A stretch of 64,000 bases of DNA from an uncultured Roseovarius sp. (GTDB lineage Bacteria > Pseudomonadota > Alphaproteobacteria > Rhodobacterales > Rhodobacteraceae). The notes beneath the pieces were generated by a model. It had not been told where the DNA came from, did no database searches, and was given only the letters and a program-made list of their open reading frames with translations. Position 1 is the first letter of the stretch. Each line of letters opens with the position of its first letter. The stretch is from positions 89,916 through 153,915 of the forward strand of contig CANMFU010000004.1 of NCBI GenBank assembly GCA_947497295.1, written 5' to 3'. The position numbers were made by a program, and so were the translations under genes. Positions 36,918-44,837 of this stretch are shown in pieces.

Positions 36918-38183
36918 TCAGGCCGACTTTTTGTCGCCGTGATCGTCCGCGTCGTGAACCAGCTTCGGTTTCGGTCGGAAAGCGCTGGCCACGGCATCGA
37001 CCCCCGCGCGCAGGGGCGACTCCATCAGATGCGCATAGCGCAGCGTGGTCTGCGTCTGGCTGTGGCCCAGCAGCTTGCCGATCATTTCCAGTGACGCCCC
37101 GCCGCTGACCAGCAAGGAGGCAAATGTGTGGCGCAGGTCGTGGATGCGCACGTCCTGCAGCGCGCATTGCTTCTGGATCTGCGCCCAGAACCGCCGCACC
37201 TCCTGCACCGGCTGGCCGGGCGTATCGCCGGGGAACAGCCACGGTGTCCCGTTAGGCACCGACAGCTGGCGCTGGCGCACGATGGCGGCGGTCTCGTCCG
37301 AGATCGGCACGCGATGCACACGGCGCTGTTTTGTCATCATCGGTGGTTTCGACCAGCTCAGATGTTCAAGGTTGAACTGTTCGAACCGCGCCTGCCGCAC
37401 CTCGCCCAGCCGCGCGCCGGTCAGCATGCACATGCGGATGATGTCGGCAGCTCGCCGGTCTTCTGCCGCATCCAGTGCGGCGCCGAGGCTGGTGATTTCC
37501 TCCTTGGACAGGAACCGCTCGCGGGGCGTCTCGATGCGGCGATGAAAGCGCTGGGCGGGGTTGTCGGTGCACCAGCCCCATTCCACCGCCAGCGTGAACA
37601 TCTTGCGCAACACCTCTCCCATCCGGTTGGCGCGCACCGGCGTTGGCTTCGCGGGCTGCAGCTTTCGCGCCCGGTTGTTGGGTTTGTCCTTGTGCGGACG
37701 CGCCCGGCCCTCAGCGATCTTGTTCAGCAGCTTGTCGACGTCGGTCGAGGTGATTTCCGTCACAAGTTTTCGGCCCCAGACCGGGGCCACCAGCTTGGTC
37801 AGAGAGGCGCGCTGGTCGGCGGCATTGCGTTCTGCCAGCTTTGGCAGGTGCTGGGCGCAGTAGCGCTCGATCAGGTCGTTCACACGCGGCGCTTCGCGCA
37901 GCGCCCCGCGCTGGGCCAATGGGTCCGCCCCGGCATCGATCTCGCGGCGGATTTCCTTGGCCCGCTCGCGTGCCGCTGACACCGGCCATTCCGGCCAGCG
38001 CCCGAAGGTCATCCGGCGCTGCCGCCCGGCGTGGCGATAGTCGATCGTGAAAGCCCGCCCGCCGCCGCGATAGATGCAGGCAGCGAACCCGCGCACGTCT
38101 GTGTCGAAGATCTGGTAATCGCGCCCAACGATGGGCACGGCCTCGCGGAGTACTTTCTCGGTCAGCTTTGTGCGCTCGGCCAT
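36918..38183 (-). CDS. int: Tyrosine-recombinase phage integrase
   Basis: The 421-residue protein has the P4-type integrase layout: an N-terminal DUF4102-like arm-binding domain (residues 1-90, with DTDVRGFAACIYRGGGRAF), a SAM-like core-binding domain, and a catalytic domain. The catalytic residues are Arg258 (TGARLGEV), His348 and Arg351 (HDLRHT), His374 (LLGHS) and the nucleophile Tyr383 (TLRYAH). The start at 38183 follows AGGAC and gives the usual size. It lies about 3 kb from the tRNA-Met scar and presumably catalysed that integration. Confidence 0.93.
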   Translation of the reverse strand: MAERTKLTEKVLREAVPIVGRDYQIFDTDVRGFAACIYRGGGRAFTIDYRHAGRQRRMTFGRWPEWPVSAARERAKEIRREIDAGADPLAQRGALREAPRVNDLIERYCAQHLPKLAERNAADQRASLTKLVAPVWGRKLVTEITSTDVDKLLNKIAEGRARPHKDKPNNRARKLQPAKPTPVRANRMGEVLRKMFTLAVEWGWCTDNPAQRFHRRIETPRERFLSKEEITSLGAALDAAEDRRAADIIRMCMLTGARLGEVRQARFEQFNLEHLSWSKPPMMTKQRRVHRVPISDETAAIVRQRQLSVPNGTPWLFPGDTPGQPVQEVRRFWAQIQKQCALQDVRIHDLRHTFASLLVSGGASLEMIGKLLGHSQTQTTLRYAHLMESPLRAGVDAVASAFRPKPKLVHDADDHGDKKSA

Positions 38184-38269
38184 GTGTCCTGTCCTTCTTG
38201 CATCCGACATGAGGCGTGGTTTCGCCGTACTATCAAGGCAAGCATGAACGGCAGGTGGCGGGGAGGCGC

Positions 38270-38680
38270 GGGGTGGCGGAAAGGTCGCCCCCTTTGTGCC
38301 ACCCCTTGTTTTACTGGCGATCCGGCGCTGGGCAGGGCAGTTGTCGGTCGGAGGCACCGCGATCACAGATCCCTGGCGCGCGCAAAACGATGCCAAAAGA
38401 CCCGGAATCGATGCACCGGAACACGCCGATTTTGTAAATCTCCAACAAATTCAATGGGTGGCAGGGGTGCCGTGCCGGGTGCCACCCCCTCTTTGCCCGC
38501 CAATGCCGGTAAACCCTCTGTAAATCCGGCTGTTCGCGGGTGTTTGCGGCTTTGGCCTGCGTTTCGCATCCCCCACGACCACGGGCCGCGCGGCGCAGCT
38601 TCACCCCACCTGACCCGTAAAACTCAAGAACACCCAATAAAACAAGGGGTGGCACAAAGGTCGCCGCCTTTCCGCCACCC
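38270..38680. repeat. Three GGGTGGC-type dyads and a long inverted repeat
   Basis: Three hairpin-forming dyads share GGGTGGC and GCCACCC arms: 38270-38305, 38456-38487 and 38646-38680. The outer two also share inner AAAGG/CCTTT arms and outward extensions of the type CCTTGTTTTAYTGG. They therefore form an imperfect inverted repeat of about 45 bp per arm. The roughly 590-bp region between the integrase start and the HTH gene holds no protein gene. Roles as binding sites for the flanking HTH protein, a control region or an origin are all possible. Confidence 0.75.
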
Positions 38681-38775
38681 TACGCCTCGCCGCCACCCCT
38701 TCGCCTCTGCGCTCACTGATCTCTGCAAACGCCCCCCGACACGACCAGTCACGGGGCCAGAACAGGGAGACACCC

Positions 38776-39033
38776 ATGCCGCATCTCGGATCGATGCCAG
38801 AAACGACGGAAAAGCCCCGCAAGCTGCTGGTCGGCTGGATTAGCCGTCTCGACCTGGCGCTGGAACTCGGCCTGTCGGTCGACACCCTGCGCCGCTGGGA
38901 GGCCCAACGCACCGGCCCGCCCTGCGTGCGCGCCGGGCGCAAGGTCTATTACCGCCGCGCCGCAGTCGAGGACTGGCTGGAGGAGCAGGAGCAGGCCGCC
39001 CCGCGCCGCCGCCGTGTCGGAGGGCGCCGGTGA
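38776..39033 (+). CDS. Helix-turn-helix DNA-binding protein (excisionase/AlpA-like)
   Basis: The 85-residue protein has a MerR-like HTH core (SRLDLALELGLSVDTLRRWEAQRTGPP, then RAGRKVYYRRAAVEDWLEEQ), as found in phage excisionases and AlpA-type regulators, with a basic tail. A GGGAG site precedes the ATG. It is the first gene after the dyad-rich control region and diverges from the integrase, where an excisionase or early regulator would be placed. Its stop overlaps the following start. Confidence 0.75.
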   Translation: MPHLGSMPETTEKPRKLLVGWISRLDLALELGLSVDTLRRWEAQRTGPPCVRAGRKVYYRRAAVEDWLEEQEQAAPRRRRVGGRR

Positions 39034-39263
39034 TGCACAAGTCAATTTGGCCCGCAGACCGACTTGCAGAGGCCCGCGCCGTCGTGGCGGACGTGGTCCA
39101 CCATTCCGACCACCTGATCCGGCTCGCCTGCGACGTGCTCGTTCAGCATGGCGTGACGGAACAGGAACGCGAGGACGCCCGCATCCTGCTGGTAGTCGTC
39201 GATGCACGGCAGCCAACCCGTAACGCCCCACAGCGGGATCAAGATGGGAGGGGCGCGCAATGA
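39033..39263 (+). CDS. Small prophage protein, unknown
   Basis: A protein of about 76 residues reads HKSIWPADRLAEARAVVADV and VHHSDHLIRLACDVLVQHGV, with a helical, histidine-containing middle. It can start at the ATG at 39033 or the GTG just before it; both overlap the end of the HTH gene. Its stop overlaps the start of the nuclease gene by 4 bp, which supports it as a coupled member of the early operon. I do not recognise the family. Confidence 0.55.
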   Translation: MHKSIWPADRLAEARAVVADVVHHSDHLIRLACDVLVQHGVTEQEREDARILLVVVDARQPTRNAPQRDQDGRGAQ

Positions 39264-39652
39264 GGCGTCGTGGAACCCCCGAGGCCGATCTGCAGCGTGC
39301 GGTGGTACAGGCGTTACGCGTTGCCCTGCCGCGCACGGCCATCATTCATCACTGCGCCAATGAAGTGACCGAGGCCGGGCCGCGTGGTGTCCGACGTCAG
39401 GCGATCCTGGTCGGCATGGGCGTGCACGCGGGTTTTGCCGACCTGATGGTGCTCTGCGACGGTCGCGTACTGTTTCTGGAACTCAAAGCCCCGAAAGGCC
39501 GATTGCGCCCCAACCAGGAGGCGTTTCGCGATGCCGCGCTGGCGCAGGGCTTTGGCTGGGCGCTGGTCCGCAGTCTCGACGACGCGCTGGGGGCGTTGGC
39601 CGATCATGGGTTCACCACCCGTGTCCGTCCAGCGCGGAGGGTTGCATCATGA
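39260..39652 (+). CDS. VRR-NUC domain nuclease
   Basis: The 130-residue protein has the PD-(D/E)XK core of the VRR-NUC family: GTPEADLQRAVVQALR at the N-terminus, then GFADLMVLCDGRVLFLELKAPKGRLRPNQ with the catalytic aspartate, glutamate and lysine. Stand-alone VRR-NUC proteins are common in phages and probably cut branched or structured DNA during replication. It overlaps both neighbours by 4 bp and lies in the prophage early operon. Confidence 0.85.
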   Translation: MRRRGTPEADLQRAVVQALRVALPRTAIIHHCANEVTEAGPRGVRRQAILVGMGVHAGFADLMVLCDGRVLFLELKAPKGRLRPNQEAFRDAALAQGFGWALVRSLDDALGALADHGFTTRVRPARRVAS

Positions 39653-40617
39653 GCCACAAGGCAACCGTCTGGGCCATCCAGCAACGCGGATTAAAGCCTG
39701 CGACCAAGATCGTGCTTTGGTTCCTCTGTGACCGGCACAATCCGGACTTCGGCTGTTTCCCGACGCAGGTACGATTGGCCGAGGACGCGGAAATGTCGGT
39801 CTCAGCGCTGAACAACCATCTCACCAAGCTTGAGGAGCTGCGCCTGATCACCCGGGTTCGCAGCTATGATCCGCGCACCCACAAGCGCAAAGCAACGCGC
39901 TACATCCTGGGGTTCGAGGATGGGTTTCCACCAGAGCCAACTCCGAAAACCGGAGATGGAATTGCAGGAACGGAGGAAGAACAGAACGCCGACCCAACTC
40001 CTGATTCCGGACATGGAGCCATCTCCGGATTTGCGGCAAAGCCATCTCCTGATTTTGCCCAAAGCCATCTCCGAAATCCGGAGATTAACCTTGTAAGAGA
40101 ACCCCTAAGTAAACCAGTAAAGGAGGAGGAGGACGCGGCTGCGCGCGATTCCGATTTTGATCGGTTCTTTGACGAGCTTCTCTCGGCGCTGGGCTTTGCC
40201 ACCAATGCGACCCTCCCTGCCTGGTGGCAGTGCTGGCCAGCGCGGCTGCACGTTCGCCGCTGGATCGATGACCTCGGGTTGTCTGAGGACCGGATCATCG
40301 AGGTCGCGACCCAGACCCGGAACGATCACCCCAACCCGCCCGATGGGCCCAAGGCGCTGGATCGGTTCATGGAACGCGCCGCCCAGCGCGATGTGCAGGC
40401 GGCTGCCGCAAATGTCAGTGCCCTGAAATTCAAACGCAGCCGCAAGGCCCAAGGCAAGCCACCGCCCAGCCCGGATGAACTGGCGGCCTTTTACGCCGCC
40501 AAGGTGAACTCCGACGAATACCTGCCAAACGGCATGATCAGCACCGCCATGTGCAGTTTGATGCTGGCGCGCGGGCTGGTGACAGCGGACAGGCTGCGTC
40601 AGCGGGGAGTGCGGTGA
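39649..40617 (+). CDS. Phage replication-initiator-like protein (HTH N-terminal domain)
   Basis: The 322-residue protein has an N-terminal winged-helix domain (residues 1-90, KPATKIVLWFLCDRHN, QVRLAEDAEMSVSALNNHLTKL). A low-complexity linker (95-160) is encoded by 23-bp DNA repeats. The C-terminal domain includes WWQCWPARLHVRRWIDDLGL and PDGPKALDRFMERAA. This layout, HTH plus linker plus C-terminal domain, resembles phage O-like or DnaD-like replication proteins, and the internal repeats look like iterons. It overlaps the VRR-NUC gene by 4 bp. The assignment to replication is inference from layout. Confidence 0.65.
   Translation: MSHKATVWAIQQRGLKPATKIVLWFLCDRHNPDFGCFPTQVRLAEDAEMSVSALNNHLTKLEELRLITRVRSYDPRTHKRKATRYILGFEDGFPPEPTPKTGDGIAGTEEEQNADPTPDSGHGAISGFAAKPSPDFAQSHLRNPEINLVREPLSKPVKEEEDAAARDSDFDRFFDELLSALGFATNATLPAWWQCWPARLHVRRWIDDLGLSEDRIIEVATQTRNDHPNPPDGPKALDRFMERAAQRDVQAAAANVSALKFKRSRKAQGKPPPSPDELAAFYAAKVNSDEYLPNGMISTAMCSLMLARGLVTADRLRQRGVR
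39936..40086 (+). repeat. Five 23-bp iterons inside the replication gene (candidate prophage origin)
   Basis: Related 23-mers of the form GCCATCTCCKGATTTGCNNNAAA occur at 39936-39958, 39993-40015, 40018-40040, 40041-40063 and 40064-40086. The last three are exactly contiguous. They are followed at 40081-40122 by a locally AT-richer segment (GATTAACCTTGTAAGAG and on). The lambda origin has the same plan: iterons within gene O followed by an AT-rich unwinding region. Confidence 0.7.
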
Positions 40618-40622
40618 ATGGC

Positions 40623-41864
40623 ATGGTGTCACGTCCCCGGCACGGATTGTCCCTCTGCGCAGGCGGCGGAGGCCTTGATCTGGGCCTCATGCTCGCCGAG
40701 CCTGGCTATCACAGCCGCGCCTTTGTCGAGTGGGAGGACTGGCCCCGCGCCGTCCTCATTGCCGCCCAGCACGCGAGGTATTTTGCACCAGCGCCGATCT
40801 GGGACGATCTGCGCTCATTCGATGCCCTCCCATTCTTCGGTGCCTTCGACATCGTCTTGGCAGGATATCCCTGCCAGCCCTTCAGCGCCGCCGGAAAACG
40901 TGACGGTGCCGCCGATCCCCGCCACCTCTGGCCCGACGTCGCCCGTATCATTGCCGAGTGCAGCCCCGAGTGGGTCTTACTCGAGAATGTCGCCGGTCAC
41001 GTCAGCCTCGGCCTTGAGACCGTGCTGCGAGAGCTTTGGGACATGGGCTACACGCCTGCGGCGGGCCTGTTCAGCGCGGCAGAAGTCGGCGCGCCGCACC
41101 AGCGACAGCGCATCTTCATCCTGGCCCACACCGATGAGCCTGCATCCCGGCACCGCCAGTTACAATCCGGCGGGGAACAGCGATTTCACCCGCAAGGCGG
41201 AGGCAATGGCGCTGGGCATCACCAACTGGTCGACACCAAAGGCGACCGACGGCGCGAAGGGTGGGCCGGGCCAGACCTATGGCTCGGGCGGGAGGCCACC
41301 CTTGCCAGCGCAGGCGGCGCAATGGCAGACCCCGGTGGAGGACGATCAGGCGGACCGGCTGCACGGCAAGATCAACAGCCGGGGCGAGCCGAAGCTGTCG
41401 GCACAAGTCCTGCAATGGCCCACCCCGGCGGCCCAAAACTGGAAGGGCAGCAGCCCGGCCAGCGTGACGCGGGCAGATGGCAAAAGCCGGATGGATATCC
41501 TGCACTACCGGGCAGAACAGGGGTTCACCCACCCGGACCCGGCGATCACGCCGCATGGGCGGCGGTCCTCGCGGCACGCCCCGATCTCGCGCCCGCTCTG
41601 GGCTTCAATGATTGCCTCGCATGGGCGGGCCGTCTCGCGTCGGATCCTGAAGGCCCGGACGCGGCGGCGGCTCAATTCGATCTTCGTCGGATGGCTGATG
41701 GGCTGGCCCATCGGGCACGCGCTCTGCGCCTGCTCGGCAACGGAGTTCACCCACTGGCAGCAGCGCATGCGTGGCGCACTCTCGCAGCTGCCCATGGCCT
41801 CGGGTCCGTGGATCTGGCGACCGAGCGAGGAGCCGGTGGGCCCGGTGCAAATGAACCTCTTTGA
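40623..41864 (+). CDS. dcm: DNA cytosine-5 methyltransferase (Dcm family)
   Basis: In frame 1 the motifs of a C5 methyltransferase appear in order: LCAGGGGLDLGL (motif I), GYPCQPFSAAG with the catalytic cysteine (IV), ENVAGH (VI), QRQRIFIL (VIII), then RRMADGLAHR and RLLGNGVHPLAAAHAW (IX/X). From about 41130 the frame-1 codons lose the high GC3 seen upstream, and an overlapping frame takes over that bias. The true 3' structure is therefore uncertain. The start may be this ATG or a GTG at 40614. It likely modifies prophage or host DNA to evade restriction. Confidence 0.75.
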   Translation: MVSRPRHGLSLCAGGGGLDLGLMLAEPGYHSRAFVEWEDWPRAVLIAAQHARYFAPAPIWDDLRSFDALPFFGAFDIVLAGYPCQPFSAAGKRDGAADPRHLWPDVARIIAECSPEWVLLENVAGHVSLGLETVLRELWDMGYTPAAGLFSAAEVGAPHQRQRIFILAHTDEPASRHRQLQSGGEQRFHPQGGGNGAGHHQLVDTKGDRRREGWAGPDLWLGREATLASAGGAMADPGGGRSGGPAARQDQQPGRAEAVGTSPAMAHPGGPKLEGQQPGQRDAGRWQKPDGYPALPGRTGVHPPGPGDHAAWAAVLAARPDLAPALGFNDCLAWAGRLASDPEGPDAAAAQFDLRRMADGLAHRARALRLLGNGVHPLAAAHAWRTLAAAHGLGSVDLATERGAGGPGANEPL

Positions 41865-41880
41865 AGGATGGCAGCCATGA
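41134..41880 (+). CDS. Overlapping ORF in the 3' half of dcm (WLMGWP family)
   Basis: Shifted relative to the dcm frame, a 248-codon ORF reads SLHPGTASYNPAGNSDFTRK, repeated WPTP-like units (NWSTPKATDGAKGG, QWQTPVEDD, QWPTPAAQNWKGS) and SIFVGWLMGWPIGHALCACS. All of these are familiar from phage methyltransferase-associated proteins. Third-codon GC is visibly higher in this frame than in the dcm frame, and its stop overlaps the next gene's ATG as ATGA. It is either a genuine overprinted gene or the natural C-terminus of the methyltransferase reached by a frameshift near 41125. Confidence 0.55.
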   Translation: MSLHPGTASYNPAGNSDFTRKAEAMALGITNWSTPKATDGAKGGPGQTYGSGGRPPLPAQAAQWQTPVEDDQADRLHGKINSRGEPKLSAQVLQWPTPAAQNWKGSSPASVTRADGKSRMDILHYRAEQGFTHPDPAITPHGRRSSRHAPISRPLWASMIASHGRAVSRRILKARTRRRLNSIFVGWLMGWPIGHALCACSATEFTHWQQRMRGALSQLPMASGPWIWRPSEEPVGPVQMNLFEGWQP

Positions 41881-42554
41881 GCATGCAGGGACGAATTACC
41901 CGCACGAGTGGTGCAAAAGTCAAACGCGTGCTGGGCGTGCAGGTAGCGCTGGAATGGGCGTTCCGGGTGGAAAAGGCACAGCTGGAATTGCCGCCGCCAG
42001 AGGATGTGGTCGAGGAGGGCTTCGGGTTTGGCCTCGAATATGTCCTGATGCAGCGTGCCGCGTTGGGCTGCAAGGTCGATGGCGGCCAGCACAAGATGGG
42101 CAGCTACACCCACGCGGACGCCGAGGTCATCGCTGCCACCGTGGCCGGGATGCCCGACAGTCTGGGCGGCATCCGCATGGCCATCCGCATCACCGAACTG
42201 GCCCGCGCCGGGTTGACCCCCGACTGGATGCCCGGTGTCGTACCGCGCTGTGTGCCGGTCGCGACGCGGCAAAATCAGCATGGTGTTCGGGCCGTGACGG
42301 AGATTGTGAGCACTGAACGGGTGCTGACTCGCGGTAAATGGCGATCGGTCGAGGTCTTGGCCTGTCCGGTCACATGGCGGCCGCATCCGGAGCAGATTGC
42401 ATCCGCCCGGCGCGGATATGAGGATTGGTGGCAGGCGCTGGGCTGGGTCCGGGATGGGCTGGTGGTGTGCGGTATGCTGCGGGAGGTGGAGGTGACAGCA
42501 GCGATGCCGAGAGTGCGACCTTGGGCTGCAAGCTCGCCAGGCAGTGAAAGATGA
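41877..42554 (+). CDS. Prophage early-region protein, unknown
   Basis: A protein of about 225 residues starts at 41877 with AAGGA upstream and ATGA overlap with the preceding ORF. It contains VQVALEWAFRVEKAQLELP, ADAEVIAATVAGMPDSLGG and a tryptophan-rich C-terminal part (WRPHPEQIASARRGYEDWWQAL). That tail resembles late regulators of some prophages but I cannot name the family. It is the last plus-strand gene before the inserted minus-strand defence block, with 14 bp between the convergent stops. Confidence 0.6.
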   Translation: MSMQGRITRTSGAKVKRVLGVQVALEWAFRVEKAQLELPPPEDVVEEGFGFGLEYVLMQRAALGCKVDGGQHKMGSYTHADAEVIAATVAGMPDSLGGIRMAIRITELARAGLTPDWMPGVVPRCVPVATRQNQHGVRAVTEIVSTERVLTRGKWRSVEVLACPVTWRPHPEQIASARRGYEDWWQALGWVRDGLVVCGMLREVEVTAAMPRVRPWAASSPGSER

Positions 42555-42568
42555 GGGTATCCCAAACC

Positions 42569-44626
42569 CTATGCGAACTTGATGAACAGCTCATCCTCGA
42601 GACCCAGTTCGGTCAGGGTGTATTTCATCCGCTCGAATTTAGTCGTCGAATCGATGTTGCCCTCGACGAAATAGCCCTCCGCGACCTGAACCGACTGGCG
42701 CAAGCTGGCGGGGTCGGCGGCCAGTTGGATGCGATCACCAAGCTTCGTACCGTGGAAAGCGTCAGGTTGCTCAGAAAGCAGACGCTGGATGACCTCGACG
42801 TAAAGACGGCTGACCTGCGTCACCCAGAGCCGGTTTCCGAGGAAAACCGCATATTCCAATTTTTTGAATTTCGGTTCTTCCGCCTCGAAGATATTGACCT
42901 CATCAACATCCGAGCCGACCAGCACGTCCACGCTGGGGGCGGGCCAGACCTCAAGAAACCGCTGTGCGATGCGCTCTGCCCGCGCTTCGATCTGTGCGAC
43001 GTTCCAATGATCAAGGGTCTGCAGGTCGCGATTGAGCCAGAGCCGACTGTAGCGGTAGCCTTGTTCAGCACCATCGTGGTTCATGTCCCGCTTTGCGGTA
43101 AATGTCTTGTTACCAAGTCGACCGTTGTTGCCTGACAGCGTCAGGTTGCCGATCGTGTTGAGGAAGTGCTCTCCCATCGCCGCATAGTCGTCCTCGTCGA
43201 GGATGCTGCGCCATTCCGGATCAGGGTTTTGCGGGAAGATATGCTCGACCGTGATTCCGGGCACCGTGACATCGACGATCTCTCGGTTGTTGTGGTTCTC
43301 GAGCCTGTCAAAGAAATAGGTGCGCGTGCGCCCCTTTACGCTGTACATGTCCTTCTCCTTGAGAACCGCCAGCACCTCGGGGTCGCGCGGGAAACGCTGT
43401 GTGCCGCCACGCTGCATCAGCGCGCGCTGGATCGATTTGAGGTATTCCGCGGGTTCCACCCGATCGTAAAGGCCCATAAAGATCTTGTTCAGCGCGTTGG
43501 TAGGTAGGCCCAAGATGGCGCGACGCCAGACATAGCTCTGTACCAAACGCAACACTGCAGCATAGTCGTCTCGGGAAATCACCCCGGCCTGGAAATCCCG
43601 ATAGACCGGCATCAGGAACGGATAGGACACGTTGATTTCGAGTGTGCGGATATAGCCGAGTTCGCGCGCGATCACGGCGTCCGTTTCCAGATCAGGATTA
43701 AGCAGGCGCGCATAGACGTTCGACAGATCGCGGATTTCGACAAGCGCATCCATCAGCTCGGGCGAGTTTGGTGTGGGAAAGCGCTCTTTGAACTTGGCGT
43801 AGACCGCGCCCTTGTTAGGAATGTCCTTCTGCTTCAGTGTCAGATAGTCACGGATGAAATCTGACACGCGGCTTTCATTCACCTCGAGATTTCGCGCATT
43901 GCGCTCGATTGGCTCCCAGAACTTGCGGAACACCTGCTCCTGCTCTTTGCGCGGCAATCCCATAAGGATGTAGTTGCGGATTAGGTCAGCCTGCGAAAGC
44001 TCCAGACCCGTCGAATTCAGGCTCTCGAATATGCGCTGCGGGTTGTCCTTCTGGCGGTCCAGCGCAATGTCGACAAAGATGAGTTTGGACAGTCCCTTAA
44101 GGACAATTGCCACGTTGGACGCGTCGATCCTGGTCTGAAAGAAGCGGAAATTCTCGACCAACCGCGAATACCCCCTGACCTTAACCGCTTCCTGTGGATC
44201 CATTAGCTGAGCCAGCGCGGCCTTGTTGTTGTCGGTGGGTTTCAGCTTCAGCTTCTCGGTGTCTTCTGCAAATTCGTTGATCAGGAATGTCTTGTAGACG
44301 CGCTGGGCTTCGCGCTCTTCACCCGCGGTAATCAGGTAACGGAAGATGGCGATGTAGATAAGCGTCAGCGTGGTCAGGCGCTGCTGGCCATCAATGATCG
44401 TAAATTCGCGAAGTCCTGAGACAGTGTAAACATCATCATGAACGTAAACGACGCTGCCAATGAAATGCCCGGACAGATCGTCTATGCCCCCAACTTCCAG
44501 AATATCCTTGAACAACTGCGCGCATTGCGTCTTCGCCCAGTCATAATTACGCTGATAGACAGGAATCGCGAAAGACGTCTCATTGCTGGCCAGAAAACGA
44601 TCAACCTTGGTCTCTGCTGCCTTCAC
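42569..44626 (-). CDS. GmrSD-like DUF262/DUF1524 endonuclease
   Basis: From a GTG at 44626 (GGGAG upstream) the 685-residue protein begins ETKVDRFLASNETSFAIPVYQRNYDW, the DUF262 (GmrS/DndB-like) nucleotide-binding entry. The FTIIDGQQRLTTLTLIYIA motif follows. Near residue 470 the DUF1524 HNH-like nuclease motif VEHIFPQNPDPEW appears, with NTIGNLTLSGNNGRLGN. Fused GmrSD-type proteins are modification-dependent or otherwise antiphage nucleases. It lies 211 bp downstream of hsdR on the same strand and completes a defence block. Confidence 0.88.
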   Translation of the reverse strand: MKAAETKVDRFLASNETSFAIPVYQRNYDWAKTQCAQLFKDILEVGGIDDLSGHFIGSVVYVHDDVYTVSGLREFTIIDGQQRLTTLTLIYIAIFRYLITAGEEREAQRVYKTFLINEFAEDTEKLKLKPTDNNKAALAQLMDPQEAVKVRGYSRLVENFRFFQTRIDASNVAIVLKGLSKLIFVDIALDRQKDNPQRIFESLNSTGLELSQADLIRNYILMGLPRKEQEQVFRKFWEPIERNARNLEVNESRVSDFIRDYLTLKQKDIPNKGAVYAKFKERFPTPNSPELMDALVEIRDLSNVYARLLNPDLETDAVIARELGYIRTLEINVSYPFLMPVYRDFQAGVISRDDYAAVLRLVQSYVWRRAILGLPTNALNKIFMGLYDRVEPAEYLKSIQRALMQRGGTQRFPRDPEVLAVLKEKDMYSVKGRTRTYFFDRLENHNNREIVDVTVPGITVEHIFPQNPDPEWRSILDEDDYAAMGEHFLNTIGNLTLSGNNGRLGNKTFTAKRDMNHDGAEQGYRYSRLWLNRDLQTLDHWNVAQIEARAERIAQRFLEVWPAPSVDVLVGSDVDEVNIFEAEEPKFKKLEYAVFLGNRLWVTQVSRLYVEVIQRLLSEQPDAFHGTKLGDRIQLAADPASLRQSVQVAEGYFVEGNIDSTTKFERMKYTLTELGLEDELFIKFA

Positions 44627-44837
44627 CCCGTGTCTCCCAAACCACCATTCAGACGCGACGCTATGAGATCGCGGCCTAAGAGTCACGCGGGGTTGGCTAG
44701 GTTTCCGGGGCAAGGGGCAGTTAAGACTGAATATTTCCTGATGCGACGCGACAAGTACTTGGCGTCGTCGCCCGACTTATCACGACTGGCAACACGCAGA
44801 AGTGAACACGCCTGACTAGTTCGCGCCAACAGTATCC

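Noticed and set aside
38184..38775. Protein genes between the integrase and the HTH gene
   Set aside because: Open frames on both strands begin with the same few residues only because of the inverted repeat; they have no ribosome-binding sites.
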